From positions 39,998,590-40,062,589 of the forward strand of contig CM059199.1 of assembly GCA_030323885.1 (NCBI GenBank): DNA of 64,000 bases, read 5' to 3'. Position 1 is the first letter of the stretch; every line of letters starts with the position of its first letter. The translations under genes and the position numbers were made by a program. The notes below the pieces were generated by a model that made no database searches, was not told the DNA's origin, and saw only the letters and a list, made by a program, of their open reading frames with translations. The DNA is from Branchipolynoe longqiensis. Lineage: Eukaryota > Annelida > Polychaeta > Phyllodocida > Polynoidae. This document shows, in pieces, positions 30,931 to 42,159 of the stretch.

Positions 30931-32012
30931 TTAAAGCTGCATAGTCCGATGAAGATGAATGCCAGGAAGACCAAAACAATGGTTATAAGTAAAAAGACAG
31001 ATAAACCTAATATCAATATAACCATAGCTGGCACAAACATAGAACAAGTATCCGAATTCATATATCTCGCACAAAAGATTACAAATGATGGGAGATGTGA
31101 GGAAGAAATTAAGAGAAGGATAACAATAGTCCGAACAACATTCTCCAAAATGTATAGAGTGTTAACATCAAGTAAGATATTAATACATACAAGGAAGCAT
31201 ATTCTTCAGTGTTATATGTGGTCTACTCTAATGTATGGGGCTGAGACATGGACAATCTCTAAGAAAATGTACAAACGTTTAACAGCATTTGAGATGTGGA
31301 CTTATCGAAGGATGATGAAAATATCATGGACAAAGAAGATCACCAACAAAGAAGTTCTCAGAAAAATTAAAAATAAGAAACTCTTGTTTGCCACTATACA
31401 GACAAAGAAACTTATGTATTTTGGCCACATCATTCGTCAGAGTTCAATATACCGTACATTGTTGGAAGGGAAGGTGAATGGCAGCAGAGGGAGAGGGAGA
31501 ACAAGAACATCATGGTTTACAAATATTTCACAGTGGACAGGCTTGAATTATTCACAGTCTATCAGCACAGCACACCATCGGGACAAGTGGAGAACCATTG
31601 CATCCAACCCTCGACTAGAGGACGGAACTATTGATTGATTGAGTCCGATGAAATATCAATTATTTTCAAGACCAAAACAATTATCTAGATTTGATTCAAC
31701 ATATCTATCTAACTTAGATACTGATGCACTTATTAAGTATTTGTTGCCACATATAATAGAACACTCAGGTAATTTAATAGAACTGGTTACTGCAGAAGCC
31801 TATGGTGTCAGAGTGTTGGTGCGCTTGCCAAAAAACTAATTCGACATATTTAGACTTCAAATAGCTCGAAAGTTAACAATTGAAAATAAAAGTTACTTCA
31901 AACTAATGTAAGGTAGATCATAACAATCAATTTAATTTAATCAATCAATTTAATTGAATTTATCTCAGAAAACTGACGGAAACTCAAAACCATCGGACTA
32001 TGCAACTTTAAA
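30931..32012 (-). mobile_element. T8 element split by a LINE
   Basis: Left end TTAAAGCTGCATAGTCCGATG; the remainder resumes at 31642 and ends CATCGGACTATGCAACTTTA. AGTCCGATGAA is duplicated around the LINE. Confidence 0.85.
30954..31641 (+). pseudogene. Non-LTR retrotransposon C-terminal fragment, nested in T8
   Basis: An intact frame of about 228 codons starts MNARKTKTMVISKK and includes the region downstream of the RT core: YLAQKITNDGRCEEEIKRRI, WSTLMYGAETWTISKK, FEMWTYRRMMKISWTKKI, GHIIRQSS, GKVNGSRGRGRTR. It ends with a TTGA repeat tail. The 11-bp AGTCCGATGAA at 30943-30953 and 31642-31652 is the target duplication, so this is a 5'-truncated insertion. Clade not assigned. A second copy is at 49555-49982. 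Confidence 0.85.
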
Positions 32013-32147
32013 TTCCACCCCAACACTGCCTGTTGCAGGAGGTGGAGGAGATGAGAATTAAACACGGTTTAGGGTAATCTGGTAATTGTTGTAGAGATTG
32101 TAAGGTATCGCGTAACGTCACGTCACATGTTGCGCTCCCCCGTGGGA

Positions 32148-32157
32148 TCTCGCGAGA
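32148..32157. promoter_or_regulatory. TCTCGCGAGA promoter-type motif
   Basis: The palindrome TCTCGCGAGA lies in a CpG-bearing patch (32110-32160) with CGTAACGTCACGTCAC just upstream. In vertebrates this palindrome marks CpG promoters (BANP-type site). Transcription here is inferred, not shown. An 87-codon frame begins at 32158 with no recognised domain. Confidence 0.4.
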
Positions 32158-33190
32158 ATGGGCCAACCTATCAGATTGCAGAATGTGTTTATACAGGGTC
32201 AGGGCCTTAATGAGTGGATTCGACCAGGGTCAGTAAAACTGCATAATTTACTGTTAATTAAACTAACCTTGCTGCGTCCCTCATTACAGGAACATTTGGA
32301 TCGATCCCGCTCAGTGGACACATTTGCAGTTTGGGCTATTTTCCGTTCCAACCAGTGGTCCACAATTGCTTCATCAAAGGCTGTGGTATGTGTGGTCCTG
32401 TCTGTGGGAAAGTGCATATAAAAGACTGCTTGCTGCTTGTTAGAAAGAATAGCCTATGTGGCGGCAGCAGGTTTCCTCCAAAGAAATATGTCAGAATGAC
32501 CATATGTGTGACGTCCAATAGACGATGATAAAAATCGATGTACTCTAGAGCCGTCATTACATTTTTTTAACTTTCCTTTCCTATTTACAGAAACATTTGC
32601 CCTGTGAATAAATAACCCACAAAACCCCACTCTAGGGTTAATCAATTTCTTCAGCCTTTAGTTTTACTATATTATGTTCCACCAACCCCCGCTCCCCCCC
32701 CCCCCCCAAAAATAAGAACAACAAAATCCAACCTAATAATAAACAATTATTTTTTCCCATTCACTTGAACTATGACATAAGCCGACACACAAATAAGAGA
32801 TTCAAGGATAGTGTCGAAGACTTTTGCATAATAGTCTCAGTGTGGCCAACTATGATTGTTCGACGACTGGAAGGCCAGTGCCCCGGCACTGACAAATAGT
32901 ATATTCAGAGGAATAAAACCAAAGAAAAAAGAATATCGCTTCTGAGTGCAATTTACAATAACACACCAGACAGCTACGTACAAGCCTATGATATGTAAAT
33001 AGGAGTAGGCCAGTCTAGTAATAAGAGTAGAAAAAATAAATACATATATGCCAAGAAAATCAAAAAAAACTAACATAGGCTACTAACCATACCAACCAAA
33101 TATCTATCTGCTACTGAAATGCACGCAATCAAATACCTTATCAGCAGCTACTGTGTGGTAAGATAACACCAACACTACAACTGGCCAGCA
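32158..33190. other. Unassigned kilobase
   Basis: No convincing gene. Holds a C/A run near 32692-32710 and an inverted copy of the TTTGTCAG.GCCGG.GCACTGG block (about 32865-32900) also found in T3's insert. Confidence 0.35.
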
Positions 33191-33196
33191 TTGAAA

Positions 33197-33220
33197 ATAA
33201 GCCTGGGTACCCAGGCTTAT
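33197..33220. repeat. Perfect 24-bp palindrome
   Basis: Arms ATAAGCCTGGGT and its exact complement with no loop, centred on GGTACC. Confidence 0.9.
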
Positions 33221-33339
33221 ATGCTATGGACAGTATAAATACAGCCTCAATAAAAAAAAAAATTAAATTAAAAAAGAATTCTGGGTGCAGTTATTGTTCC
33301 ACGCATTGATCAAGCAGGGACAATTTCAAGTGCAAATAT

Positions 33340-33665
33340 ACCGGATGCGATACCCGAATGGGTAGAGTGCAAGCTTCCCGTGCGGAAGGTCGTGAGTTCG
33401 AATTCTAGCCGAGTCAAACCCATAACTTACAAAATTGTTGTTTGTCACTACCTAGCCTGGCGCTTGGCATTAATGGGATAGGACAAGGACTGGGTGGCAC
33501 TGTATGAGGGTAATGTGACTGAGTAGGATATCAAGTCCTGGTGCCGGCAGCCTCCCAGTGGGGCAACACTATAAAGTCACCATTAGCACGCACAAGTTGG
33601 AACCCCTCCTGGTATGACATTAGTTAAATGTCGCCAGGTTGTATAACTCAAACAAACAAATAAAT
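33340..33665 (+). mobile_element. SINE-A copy
   Basis: Head CCGGATGCGATACCCGAATGG to the CAAACAAACAAATAAAT tail. Confidence 0.83.
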
Positions 33666-33767
33666 CAAGTGCAGATATTTGGTCTTCCTCATTTCACTGC
33701 TTATTGCCCTATCCTAGTAATCCTGAGTGCTAGGCTAGATAGCTGCAAGAATAAATGTTAAATTATT
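33666..33767 (-). mobile_element. SINE-C fragment
   Basis: GATATTTGGTCTTCCTCATTTC, CACTGCTTATTGCCCTATCC and TAATCCTGAGTGCTAGGCTAG join B-type tail sequence to A-type body. Confidence 0.5.
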
Positions 33768-33839
33768 GGCAACCAAAAACTGTATCTAGATGTTTTCCTA
33801 TATAGTCAACTTTTAGATACTGGTGCACATACTAACTAA

Positions 33840-34415
33840 AGCCCCGTTCACACTGGGCAGTTAATTCGATTCATATGAATCGACTTGTCTAGTTCGCTTC
33901 ACATTCGCCGTGTGAATGCTACGCTAAAGCGATTTAGGGCTGAATCGATTCAGCTAGATCGCTTCATCTATACCACCTCTGTAGGTGGTTTATATGAACC
34001 GAATTTTATGATTCGACTTATATCGCCCGTGTGAACGCAATCGACTTACTTGAGGCGGATTAAGCACGTCACAGTCGAGATCTGAGTTTGTTGACTTTCC
34101 GGTAAATTTGCTTTATGAAACTGCTAGCTGTGCACAGATATTTCTTTCATCATTTATTGTTAGGGTTTCACTGCCCAGCAGAAGTTTTGACCATTCCAAA
34201 ACAATACGATTCAGTCAAAACAGATCTAGGTCGAACCCACACTCTCTCGTGCCGACGTCGACTAAGCGAAACTGGCGCTGGTTAGTCTGGACTTGCTCAT
34301 GCGCAGATATCGATTTCCGCCTTAAACCGCTCCGTGTGTGGACACGACACTAAATCAATTCATATAAATCGACTTGTCTAAGTCGACATAAACTTTGCCC
34401 CGTGTGAACACAGCT
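33840..34415. mobile_element. H1: 576-bp inverted-repeat element
   Basis: Left AGCCCCGTTCACACTGGGCAG, right inverted AGCTGTGTTCACACGGGGC. The interior repeats TCGATTCATATGAATCGACTT-like words. TA (or TAA/TAT) flanks suit a TA/TWA target. Very similar to H2 (36205-36778). Confidence 0.8.
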
Positions 34416-34608
34416 TATGTCTTTTTTGCTGCATAGAAAGGAACAATATATTAATTTTGTAGAACCTGTTACTGCTGAAGTAAGTGGTGTCAACATTTTG
34501 ACGTGCACACCAATATTAATTTGTTCACTTTAAATATCTCTTTTAAAAATATAGCTATGAACGGTTTTTGAACCAAAGGAAAGTAGGTTGTAGTGATCAA
34601 CCTGATAT

Positions 34609-34969
34609 AGGGCGTATAAAACGTTACACGTCTATAGGCAGCGGAAAATACACTTCGCTTATTTATTTAATATTGTTATTGCTATGTTATTGCTTGACTT
34701 TCCCATACCTATCTAATTTTATTGTGCTCCGTGTGCTGCGGAGGTGTGCTGCGTCATGTGCTGCGGTCCTGCGCCGGCCTATATAAACAGCTGCTGGGCG
34801 TTTGACTCATCCCACTCTTCATAATTTTCCTTTTACGGTACGGGTATCCCCGAGCCATTGGTCGATATATTGATATATAAAGTTGCCAACCCATTATTCT
34901 CTTGTCTCTCTTTGTCATTTGTAGCCAGAACCTATATATATATATATTATATTATATATAAATATATAT
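34609..34969. other. Unidentified insertion in T9
   Basis: Begins GGGCGTATAAAACG and ends near the TA run at 34935-34968; includes GTGCTGCGGAGGTGTGCTGC. No ends or coding potential recognised. Confidence 0.4.
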
Positions 34970-35302
34970 CTCAAAGAAAGTTTCTACAGAAACTGAAAAG
35001 AATCGGACTATGCAACAAGTATTAGTTGTGGGAATTTGGTAATTCTTTGTTATCTTAATCACCTTTCTGGCTCGATCATTCATTGGTTCATCATCTATCC
35101 ACTTATCTTATGGTTACGTGTGGTTTGGCTTTGGATTTAATCTGATCATTATATTGTTAGTGCACACGAACATAGCTTTACATCCAGTTGTACATAGTGT
35201 GCACTTGTCGATTAGTTGATGGGTTCAATTCTTAAGTTTTTTTTATCTTCAGCCATCTACCATGGCTGGGTTCTTATCTCCATTATCGTTCCATTATCAT
35301 TC

Positions 35303-35582
35303 TGAGATCGGACGAAATGGTCGAATCGGTAAGCGCACTGGCTGGTTTCCCATGTGGAAGGTTGTGGGGTTCGAACCCCGATGAAATCAAACCAGTGACT
35401 TACAACATTGGATAACTCTCCCTACACAGTCTGGCACTTGGTATAATACTGGTAATAGGATTTGCTCGGTATCAGGATAATGTGACTGAGTCGGATATCG
35501 GTCCATGATGCCAGTGGCCTACTCTTCCGGTGGGGCAGCACTATAAAGTCAACATGGATGTGCACTGTCACAATTCGGTACC
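35303..35582 (+). mobile_element. SINE-A copy, 3'-truncated
   Basis: Head GAAATGGTCGAATCGGTAAGC to CAATTCGGTACCCC, then fused directly to a LINE fragment. Confidence 0.8.
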
Positions 35583-36201
35583 CCAAGGCTGCTTTGAACT
35601 AGCATCATGCCAACCTGGGTATCCCATGTTCAGATCTTAAATTTCAGAATGACAAACACATCATGTCTAGCTGGCAGAATGAATGGAATGATGCGGGAGT
35701 GAACAAACTTTGTTCAGTGAAGCCAGTCTTGGGAGATTGGCAGTCCTCCCACAGATGGTCGAGATGGGAGGAGGTTATCCACTGTCACTCGCGTATTGGT
35801 CATACATTCTTGGCACATAACTTTTTTTTTGCTGGAGACCGTCCGACTCAGTGTGAGCACTGCCGGTGTATACTGACAGTCCGTCACATTTTGGGGAGAT
35901 GTCCTCACCTACAACCAGTTAGAGATGATGTATTTAGAAATGAGGGTGTGATGGAGTCATTCCGACTCCATCCACAACTCATTATTAAATCTTTGAGAGA
36001 AACAGTTTTTTTACGAAAAGTTCATTTTCCATTTTTACTTAGTCTTTTACTGTTGATTTTATTTATCATATACCACTTGTGGTCTTACCACAGTTGTATG
36101 CTCTTTTGGCATATGTATCTGTGCTCTATGCTACCTGTCTAATCAAATATAATTCTTTTTAATTTTAATGTAATATTTTAGTCATATATGTTTAACCACT
36201 C
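35583..36201 (+). pseudogene. LINE J: C-terminal ORF2 and 3' end
   Basis: The open frame (35663-36142) gives SWQNEWND, RIGHTFLAHNFFFAGDRP, then CEHCRCILTVRHILGRCP, a CxxC...H....C zinc-knuckle-like motif. This is the segment after RNase H in I/Jockey-type LINEs. Homologous codons extend upstream to about 35585 with one in-frame TAG. The 3' end is interrupted by H2 and resumes at 36779-36850 (CCCCCAATAGCTGATG, AACAAACAAATG). The first part is missing. Confidence 0.8.
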
Positions 36202-36204
36202 TAA

Positions 36205-36778
36205 AGCCCTGTTCACACGGGGCAGTTAATTCGAATCATATAAATCGACTTGCCTAGTTCGGCTCACATTTGGTGTGTGAACGCGCGGCTGAGGCGCTTT
36301 AGGGCTGATTCGACTCATATAAATCGAATTTTATGAACCACCTAACTAGGTGGTTTATATGAACCGAATTATATGATTCGACTTATATCGCCCGTGTGAA
36401 CGCAACCGACTTAGTTACTTGAGGCGGATTAAGCACGTCACAGTCGAGACCTGAGTTTGTTGACTTTCCGGTAAATTTGCTCTATGAAACTGCTAGCTGT
36501 GCACATATATTTTTTTCATCATTTATTTTTAGGGTTTCACTGCCCAGCAGAAGTTTTGACCGTTCCAAAACAATACGATTCAGTCGAAACAGATCTAGGT
36601 CGAACCCATACTCTCTCGTGCCGATGTCGACTAAGCGAAACTGGCGCTGGTTAGTCTGGACGTGCTCATGCGCAGATATCGATTTCCGCCTTAAACCGCT
36701 CCGTGTGTGGACACGACACTAAATCGATTCATATAAATCGACTTGTCTAAGTCGACATAAACTTTTGTGAACACAGCT
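36205..36778. mobile_element. H2: inverted-repeat element inside LINE J
   Basis: AGCCCTGTTCACACGGGGCAG at left and inverted AGCTGTGTTCACA at right. Comparison with other LINE J 3' ends shows the empty site CTATGA, supporting a TA-type target. Confidence 0.83.
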
Positions 36779-36863
36779 TATGAGCCCCCAATAGCTGATG
36801 TTTACTTTGTGTGCTGGGGGGTCCTTTAACAAACAAATGAACAAACAAACCAAGTCAGTAGCT

Positions 36864-37245
36864 ATTTTTTTTTTTTTTTTTTTTGGTCCATTAGTTGTTT
36901 AAGCAGGGGAAATTTCAATCATAGATGACTGGTCTTCCTCATTCCACTGCTGGTCGATAGAAAGCCCGAGCCTACACTTTTACCAACCCAAGGGATTTTT
37001 AACCTCCCACACCACATAGACATGGTATGAGAGCAACCGGCCTTTGATGACGCTGTAAGTTATACACAGCGGTGGAAATCCAAATTGGCAGAGCTGGGGG
37101 CACGGGGAATCGAACCACCGACCCTCAGATTAGGAGTCTGACCTAGAAAAAAGTCAGACACTCTAACCACTCTGCCACAGAGAACGCCATATCATGATAT
37201 GACCTCAGATATTGCTAGGATATAAAAGCCCAAAAAGCAGACAAA
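36864..37245 (-). mobile_element. SINE-B copy with a SINE-A tail piece
   Basis: T run, CATTAGTTGTTTAAGCAGGG, GATGACGCTGTAAGTTATAC, and a head ending CACTCTGCCACAGAGAACGCC (to 37192). A plus-strand SINE-A 3' piece follows (ATGACCTCAGATATTGCTAGG, 37193-37245). Confidence 0.8.
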
Positions 37246-37543
37246 TCTTAGACTTTACAGTTGATCGACATGTTGTATCTATAAGTGCGTGTAGTAATCA
37301 ATAAATTATGTTGAAGTAAGAGCTTTATATGTTTAATTCATTTTTGGATTGATGGTTCAGGTATCTTTGGTTTAGTAATGATTAAATCCACACCCAAATC
37401 ACCAGATGACATATTTGATTTGTGGGGCTGGATTTGTATTGTAGCTAGACAAAATGATGCTCGAATATATCCAGCAGTGCATGTCTACCCCTTCCTATGA
37501 TTCTTATATTTTGTTTTAACAAAGGATTGATCGACAAATTTCA

Positions 37544-37795
37544 GTGAATAGCGAGGCGTGGTTCTTATCAATAGATCTGACATCTTTGTATGATATATAT
37601 ATATATATGTATAGGCTGTATAAGAATTATATGAGTATAATAACCCGAAATATCCCTCCTTTCCCCAATCACTCACTCAGTTCAAGGACTGATGGAGTCT
37701 GGCCTAGTCATCTACTGCTCAAGCCTCCCCAACCTCAGCTCCGATGGTGGCACCACCACTCACTTCACACGGCAATCGCCACTCACTCTACCGCT
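37544..37795 (+). repeat. Repeat Q1
   Basis: TA run, GTATAAGAATTATATGAGTA, TAATAACCCG, CATCTACTGCTCAAGCC and CTCAGCTC.GA.GGTGGC line up with the inverse of 41493-41720. Family not identified. Confidence 0.55.
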
Positions 37796-38199
37796 GAAAA
37801 TAATTGTAACTATATACATATTTGGACGTTGTGTATATATAATCTAGATACCTCGAGATACATGTTTAAATTATTAGCGCATTTTGCATGCATCTGTTTT
37901 GGGGGTTATTTGGGGGTAGGGATTTTGGAAGGGTTGTTTAAAACAAAAATAATATTTACCCATTATTAAATGTGGCCAAATGAAAATGTTTTTCCCCGAT
38001 ATGAGACTTGAGGCACAACAGCTTCTATGTTGATTAATCTTCTATACAAGGCCTATATCTTTGCGATTTTAAAGTCGGGAAGGGCTTAAACCTAATCTAA
38101 AATTAACGTTAATTAAGTTACTACGTGGTGTTGGGTTTTCTTTGGGGTATTTCTTGTGGGGGGATATCCAAATATTGGTTATTTTCATCAGTAAATACG
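37796..38199. other. Unassigned AT-rich stretch
   Basis: Nothing recognised. Confidence 0.35.
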
Positions 38200-38205
38200 G
38201 AAATT

Positions 38206-38650
38206 ACAATCAATGTTAATACATAATACAGTACAACCCCGTTAAACCAAGCTCGCTAAAACCAAACGATCGGTTAATCCAAAATATTACAATCAATTTT
38301 AATACATAATACAGTACAACCCCGTTAAACCAAGCTCGCTTAAACCAAACGATCGGTTAATCCAAACTTTTTTCGGCGGCCCGGCAAAATACTACCATTT
38401 ATCATATTTAAACAAAGTTGGTGGGATTTCAAATGACCTTATAACCACAAGAAAGTTTGGTTTAACCATACAGGAATGGCCTGAGGTCCGACAATTTTGT
38501 TTAGTTTAACCGATAATTTGGATTAACCGACTTTGGTTTAACCAACTTTTTTATATGATAAATGATAGTATTTTGCCGGGGCGCCTAACAAAGTTTGGAT
38601 TAACCGATCGTTTGGTTTAACAGAGCTTTGTTTAACGGGGTTGTATTGAT
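38206..38650. mobile_element. Tigger/pogo-like inverted-repeat element
   Basis: Ends of the type ACAACCCCGTTAAACC, CAAACGATCGGTTAATCC, inverted at 38580-38648 (GGATTAACCGATCG, TTTAACGGGGTTGT). The inverted arms extend inward (CCGGCAAAATACTA / TAGTATTTTGCCGG), about 100 bp in all. The left ~83 bp is duplicated in tandem (38200-38283 and 38284-38366). The right end abuts a SINE-A body at ATTGATACTTGTCG. Confidence 0.75.
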
Positions 38651-38880
38651 ACTTGTCGCTTCCTACCCTGGCGCTCGGCATTATTAGGACAGGACAAGGA
38701 CTGGTTGGCTCAGTGTCAGGATAATGTGACTGAGTGGGATATCAGGTCATGGTGCTGGTGACCTGGTCTTCCAGTGGGGCAGCAATATTAAGTCGCCATG
38801 AGTATGACCTGTCACAAGTCAGTACCCGTCCTGGTATGACCTCAGATGTTGTTAGGACGTAAAACAACAAACAAACAAAA
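38647..38880 (+). mobile_element. SINE-A body, head replaced by the Tigger-like element
   Basis: TGATACTTGTCGCTTCCTACC to GATGTTGTTAGGACG and an ACAAAC tail. Confidence 0.8.
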
Positions 38881-39424
38881 CTGTAATACTCTTTTTTATT
38901 AAATTGAGATGGCCTCTGAATAATTATGTCCAGCGGGTACTGTACAGTTCATGCAGTTCCCACATCTCTACATTTCTTGAGAGCATTTCCGTAATATACC
39001 TGAGATATACAGAGAACTTTGTGAGAAGAAAATGATCTCACTGGGGTCGTCATAGATTAAATCATCCATGAATTCTATCAAAATCGCCAAAATTAAAATA
39101 TTATTGCTCGCAAAAAACTTCTTTTTTTTTCACCCACTGCGGTAGTTCTCCTCTGGTCAAGCTTGGTAATTTAAATATTGAATCGATGTAATTTGCGCAA
39201 TCCCTGAGTTGACTCAGGTCCCACCGTTGACAAATGTGCATATTAACAATATTTGCATATTATCTGCTATTTGAGTTTGAGCTTACATGTTGGCTGCTGC
39301 CGTGTGAAAACAGGTCATGTGAAAGTAGAATAGTACAAATAAAATTAAAATTAGTTCAACATTCGATTTTGTTTATTTTGCACGGCAAAATGTCGCCTGC
39401 TAGTCACAGCACGGGTAAAAGTTT
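38881..39424. other. Unassigned stretch
   Basis: No gene or repeat recognised. Confidence 0.35.
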
Positions 39425-40232
39425 GATTTGGTAGTGATGAGGCTGATTTTATATCTACTGGAGGTGTGGTGCTGGATAGTGTTGAGTGGTTTGGTGGTAG
39501 GGGGTGAGTGTGTAGATATATATACTAGAGGTGTGTGGTGGAGGTGTGTGGGGGTGGTGAGGGTGCATCTATATCTACTGGAGGTGTGGTGCTGGAGAGT
39601 GTTGAGTGGTGGGTGGTAGGGGGGTGAGCGTGTAGTTACATATACTGGAGGTGTGTGGTGGAGGTGGGTGGTGGTGGTGAGTGGGGGTGGTGAGGGTGCA
39701 TCTATGTCTACTGGAGGTGTGGTGCTGGAGAGTGTTGAGTGGTGGGTGGTAGGGGGGGTGAGTATGTAGTTACATATAATGGAGGTGTGTGGTGGTGGTG
39801 AGTGCTGGTGGTGGTGATTGGGGGTGGTGAGGGTGTGTCTATATCTACTGGAGGTGTGGTGCTGGAGAGTGCTGAGTGGTGGGTGGTAGGGGGGGGTGGG
39901 CGGGTGGGGTGGGTGGGGTGTGTGTGTGGTGAGGGGGGGGGGGGGGGGGGGGGGGGGGTGGGTGAGCGTGTAGTTAAATATACTGGAGGTGTGTGGTGCT
40001 GGTGGGTGGTGGTGGTGAGTGGGGGTGGTGGGGGTGTATCTATATGTACTGGAGGTGTGGTGCTGGAGAGTGTTGAGTGGTTGGTCGTAGGGGGCGGGCG
40101 AGAGTGAAGTTACATATACTGGAGGTGTGTGGTGGAGGTGGGTGGTGGTGGTGAGTGGGGGTGGTGGGAGTGTATCTATATCTACTGGAGGTGTGGTGCT
40201 GGAGAGTGTTGAGTGGTGGGTGGTACTTGTAG
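39425..40232. repeat. GT-rich minisatellite, about six long units
   Basis: CTACTGGAGGTGTGGTGCTG starts units near 39455, 39575, 39707, 39845, 40045 and 40182 (120-200 bp apart). Units also hold AGTGTTGAGTGGTGGGTGG and TACATATACTGGAGGTGTG. A G run at 39926-39958 breaks one unit. Confidence 0.88.
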
Positions 40233-40299
40233 CGGAGATGATTGTTTAAGCTATGCACACTGGAGGTGGGCGGTAGGTATAGATGGTGGGCGGTAATGC

Positions 40300-40681
40300 C
40301 CTATGCTGTATATAAGACCTAAACGCTTTGGTCTGACAGATCCACTACCACTGCCGACCAACACACCGCACCACGACGCCCCACACACCGGGCCTTGCTC
40401 TGCCTCCAGCCTTCCTCCTACATAACCAGGCCTGACAGTTATTGGTCACACTCCATGGTGGGAGGGATTCTTCCCGTCCTACACCTGATTCCCCTCCATG
40501 GGTCGCCCATTAAGGGTTAGATCTGACCAACTGTTAGACACTCACCCCCCAAACACCTTAACTGTTACACTTACAGTTAACCATAAGCTAACATTAGCAG
40601 AGACAAACATGTCAGGGCTATGACTGTGTGAGGAGTGGCATTGTACAGACATCATGGATGGAGGGACTAATCCTCACACCA
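40300..40681 (+). promoter_or_regulatory. Candidate TATA promoter and first exon
   Basis: CTGTATATAAGACC (about 40307-40316) is preceded by two GGTGGGCGG boxes and followed by C-rich leader-like sequence to CACACCAG|GTAAGTGTG, a strong donor at 40682. A short frame starting at 40653 (MDGGTNPHT) would run into the donor. No downstream exon is recognised, so this could also be an LTR. Confidence 0.35.
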
Positions 40682-41299
40682 GGTAAGTGTGCAGAAGAAA
40701 TGGGCGTAAGAGTTCTCATTAGGATGTCTGGGAAGTTCAGCAAACTTTATTGTAGTTTTAGGTCGGGATAGAATTTGTGAAATTGTATTAAATTGTGTAT
40801 TACAGCACCATGGAATTTTAACCGAAGAAGATTGGTGTATTTTTTGTTAGGATCTCGCATATATTTCTTTAGTGATGCTTGGGAAATTCAGCAAACTTAA
40901 TTGTATTTAAATCGTTGTAGAATTGGTGAAATTGTGTTAAGTTGTGTATTACATCACCATAGAATTTAAACGAAGGAGATATGTGTTTATTGTAGGCGCT
41001 CCCACATATTTATTTAGTATATTTGTGCTCTGAAAGGCTAGGAGGGTAGGAGTGGTATTCATGCTTGTTAGGGGAAAGGGAGGAGGATTAATTGCTTAAA
41101 TACAGTCATAATCCGAAATGTTGTATTTGTTCAAAGGTTTAATCTGAGTTGATGAATTATAATTTGTATATGGTATTGGTTGATATGTGTATACTTAATG
41201 CATGCATATAGAATAATACAATATATGATGGATGAATATTAGGTTGTGTTGTAGTGAAGTGTATTAACCTCCCCTGGTGATATGCCACATACATAATTA
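40682..41299. other. Unassigned, AT-rich
   Basis: Contains two similar ~110-bp segments (GGAAGTTCAGCAAACTTTATTG near 40730; GGAAATTCAGCAAACTTAATTG near 40889), a diverged local duplication. Confidence 0.5.
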
Positions 41300-41437
41300 A
41301 TAATGATAGCATCAGGGAGCCTGGATGGTCTACTGATTAGGACTGTAGCTCCAGAATGGCAGAAGTGTGCGTTCGAATCCCACTCGAAGGACCATGTTTC
41401 CCGTTTTCAACACCTCCCACCCCCAAACGACATTATT
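41300..41437 (+). mobile_element. SINE-D-like head, diverged
   Basis: CAGGGAGCCTGGATGGTCTAC, GTGCGTTCGAATCCCACTC and CCCGTTTTCAACACC follow the SINE-D order. Confidence 0.6.
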
Positions 41438-41492
41438 GTTCTGTATTTATATGCAGACAAAGACACACACATATCAAATTGTTGGCGGTAAG

Positions 41493-41720
41493 TCAGTAGG
41501 ATAATGAGCAAGCGAGCGGAGGCGCCACTGTCAGAGCTGAGGCGAGTAGGCCTGAGCAGTAGATGAGTAGTCCGAGGCTCCACCACCAGATTACTGGTCG
41601 GTGGGTGTTAGGAGCGAGTATAGAATTCTGGGTTATTATACTCGTATAATTCTCATACAGCATATATATATATACACACACTAAGGTATATATATATAGT
41701 AGTGAATACCACACCACCTC
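41493..41720 (-). repeat. Repeat Q2
   Basis: Inverse of Q1 (37544-37795), including CCTGAGCAGTAGATGAG and ACTCGTATAATTCTCATACAG. Confidence 0.55.
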
Positions 41721-42159
41721 CAGTGGTCTAAAATAGTGTTAGAATAATGAATTATGAAGCAGTTTATACTCCTTTACTTAGCACGCCATGAGCCAAAGTT
41801 CCACAGGATTTGATGTATTAGGGGAGGGGGTTATGGGTTTTTTTTTTTGTTTTTTTTTTTTGTTTAATCACATTTTCTGGGACTCTTGCTCGTCTCTCGA
41901 GGACGCGACCTCTTGATATAAATTGATTGTGACAGTCCCCAGTTTCAGTTGGCTTTATAGTGCGTCCTCACCGCCATACCAAACTTATATCAAGATGCTG
42001 CAATGTTGATGAGGTTATCCTGACACGGAGCCAATCATCTATTTTCCTAATGCACAGGCAAAGGAACGAAATGTATTGTTTGTTGCTTATGAGTGTGTGG
42101 CTTTTTGGTTTAAAATCTTTTTTAAATATGTGTGTGTTTTGGATTTGACTCTGTTCTTT
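41721..42159. other. Unassigned stretch
   Basis: T-rich run at 41838-41862; faint SINE-A-like words (GTTATCCTGACACGGAGCC) near 42012. Confidence 0.35.

Larger units (their letters stand above)
33768..35016 (-). mobile_element. T9 element with two nested insertions
   Basis: T blocks are read at 33768-33839, 34416-34608 and 34970-35016 (GAATCGGACTATGCAAC). They are separated by H1 and by a ~360-bp unidentified insert containing a TA microsatellite. Confidence 0.7.

Noticed and set aside
34108..34353. 81-codon frame repeated at 36477-36722
   Set aside because: The conservation reflects the two H element copies, not selection on a protein.
37544..37969. 141-codon plus-strand frame
   Set aside because: Covers repeat Q1 and a TA run, no domain seen.
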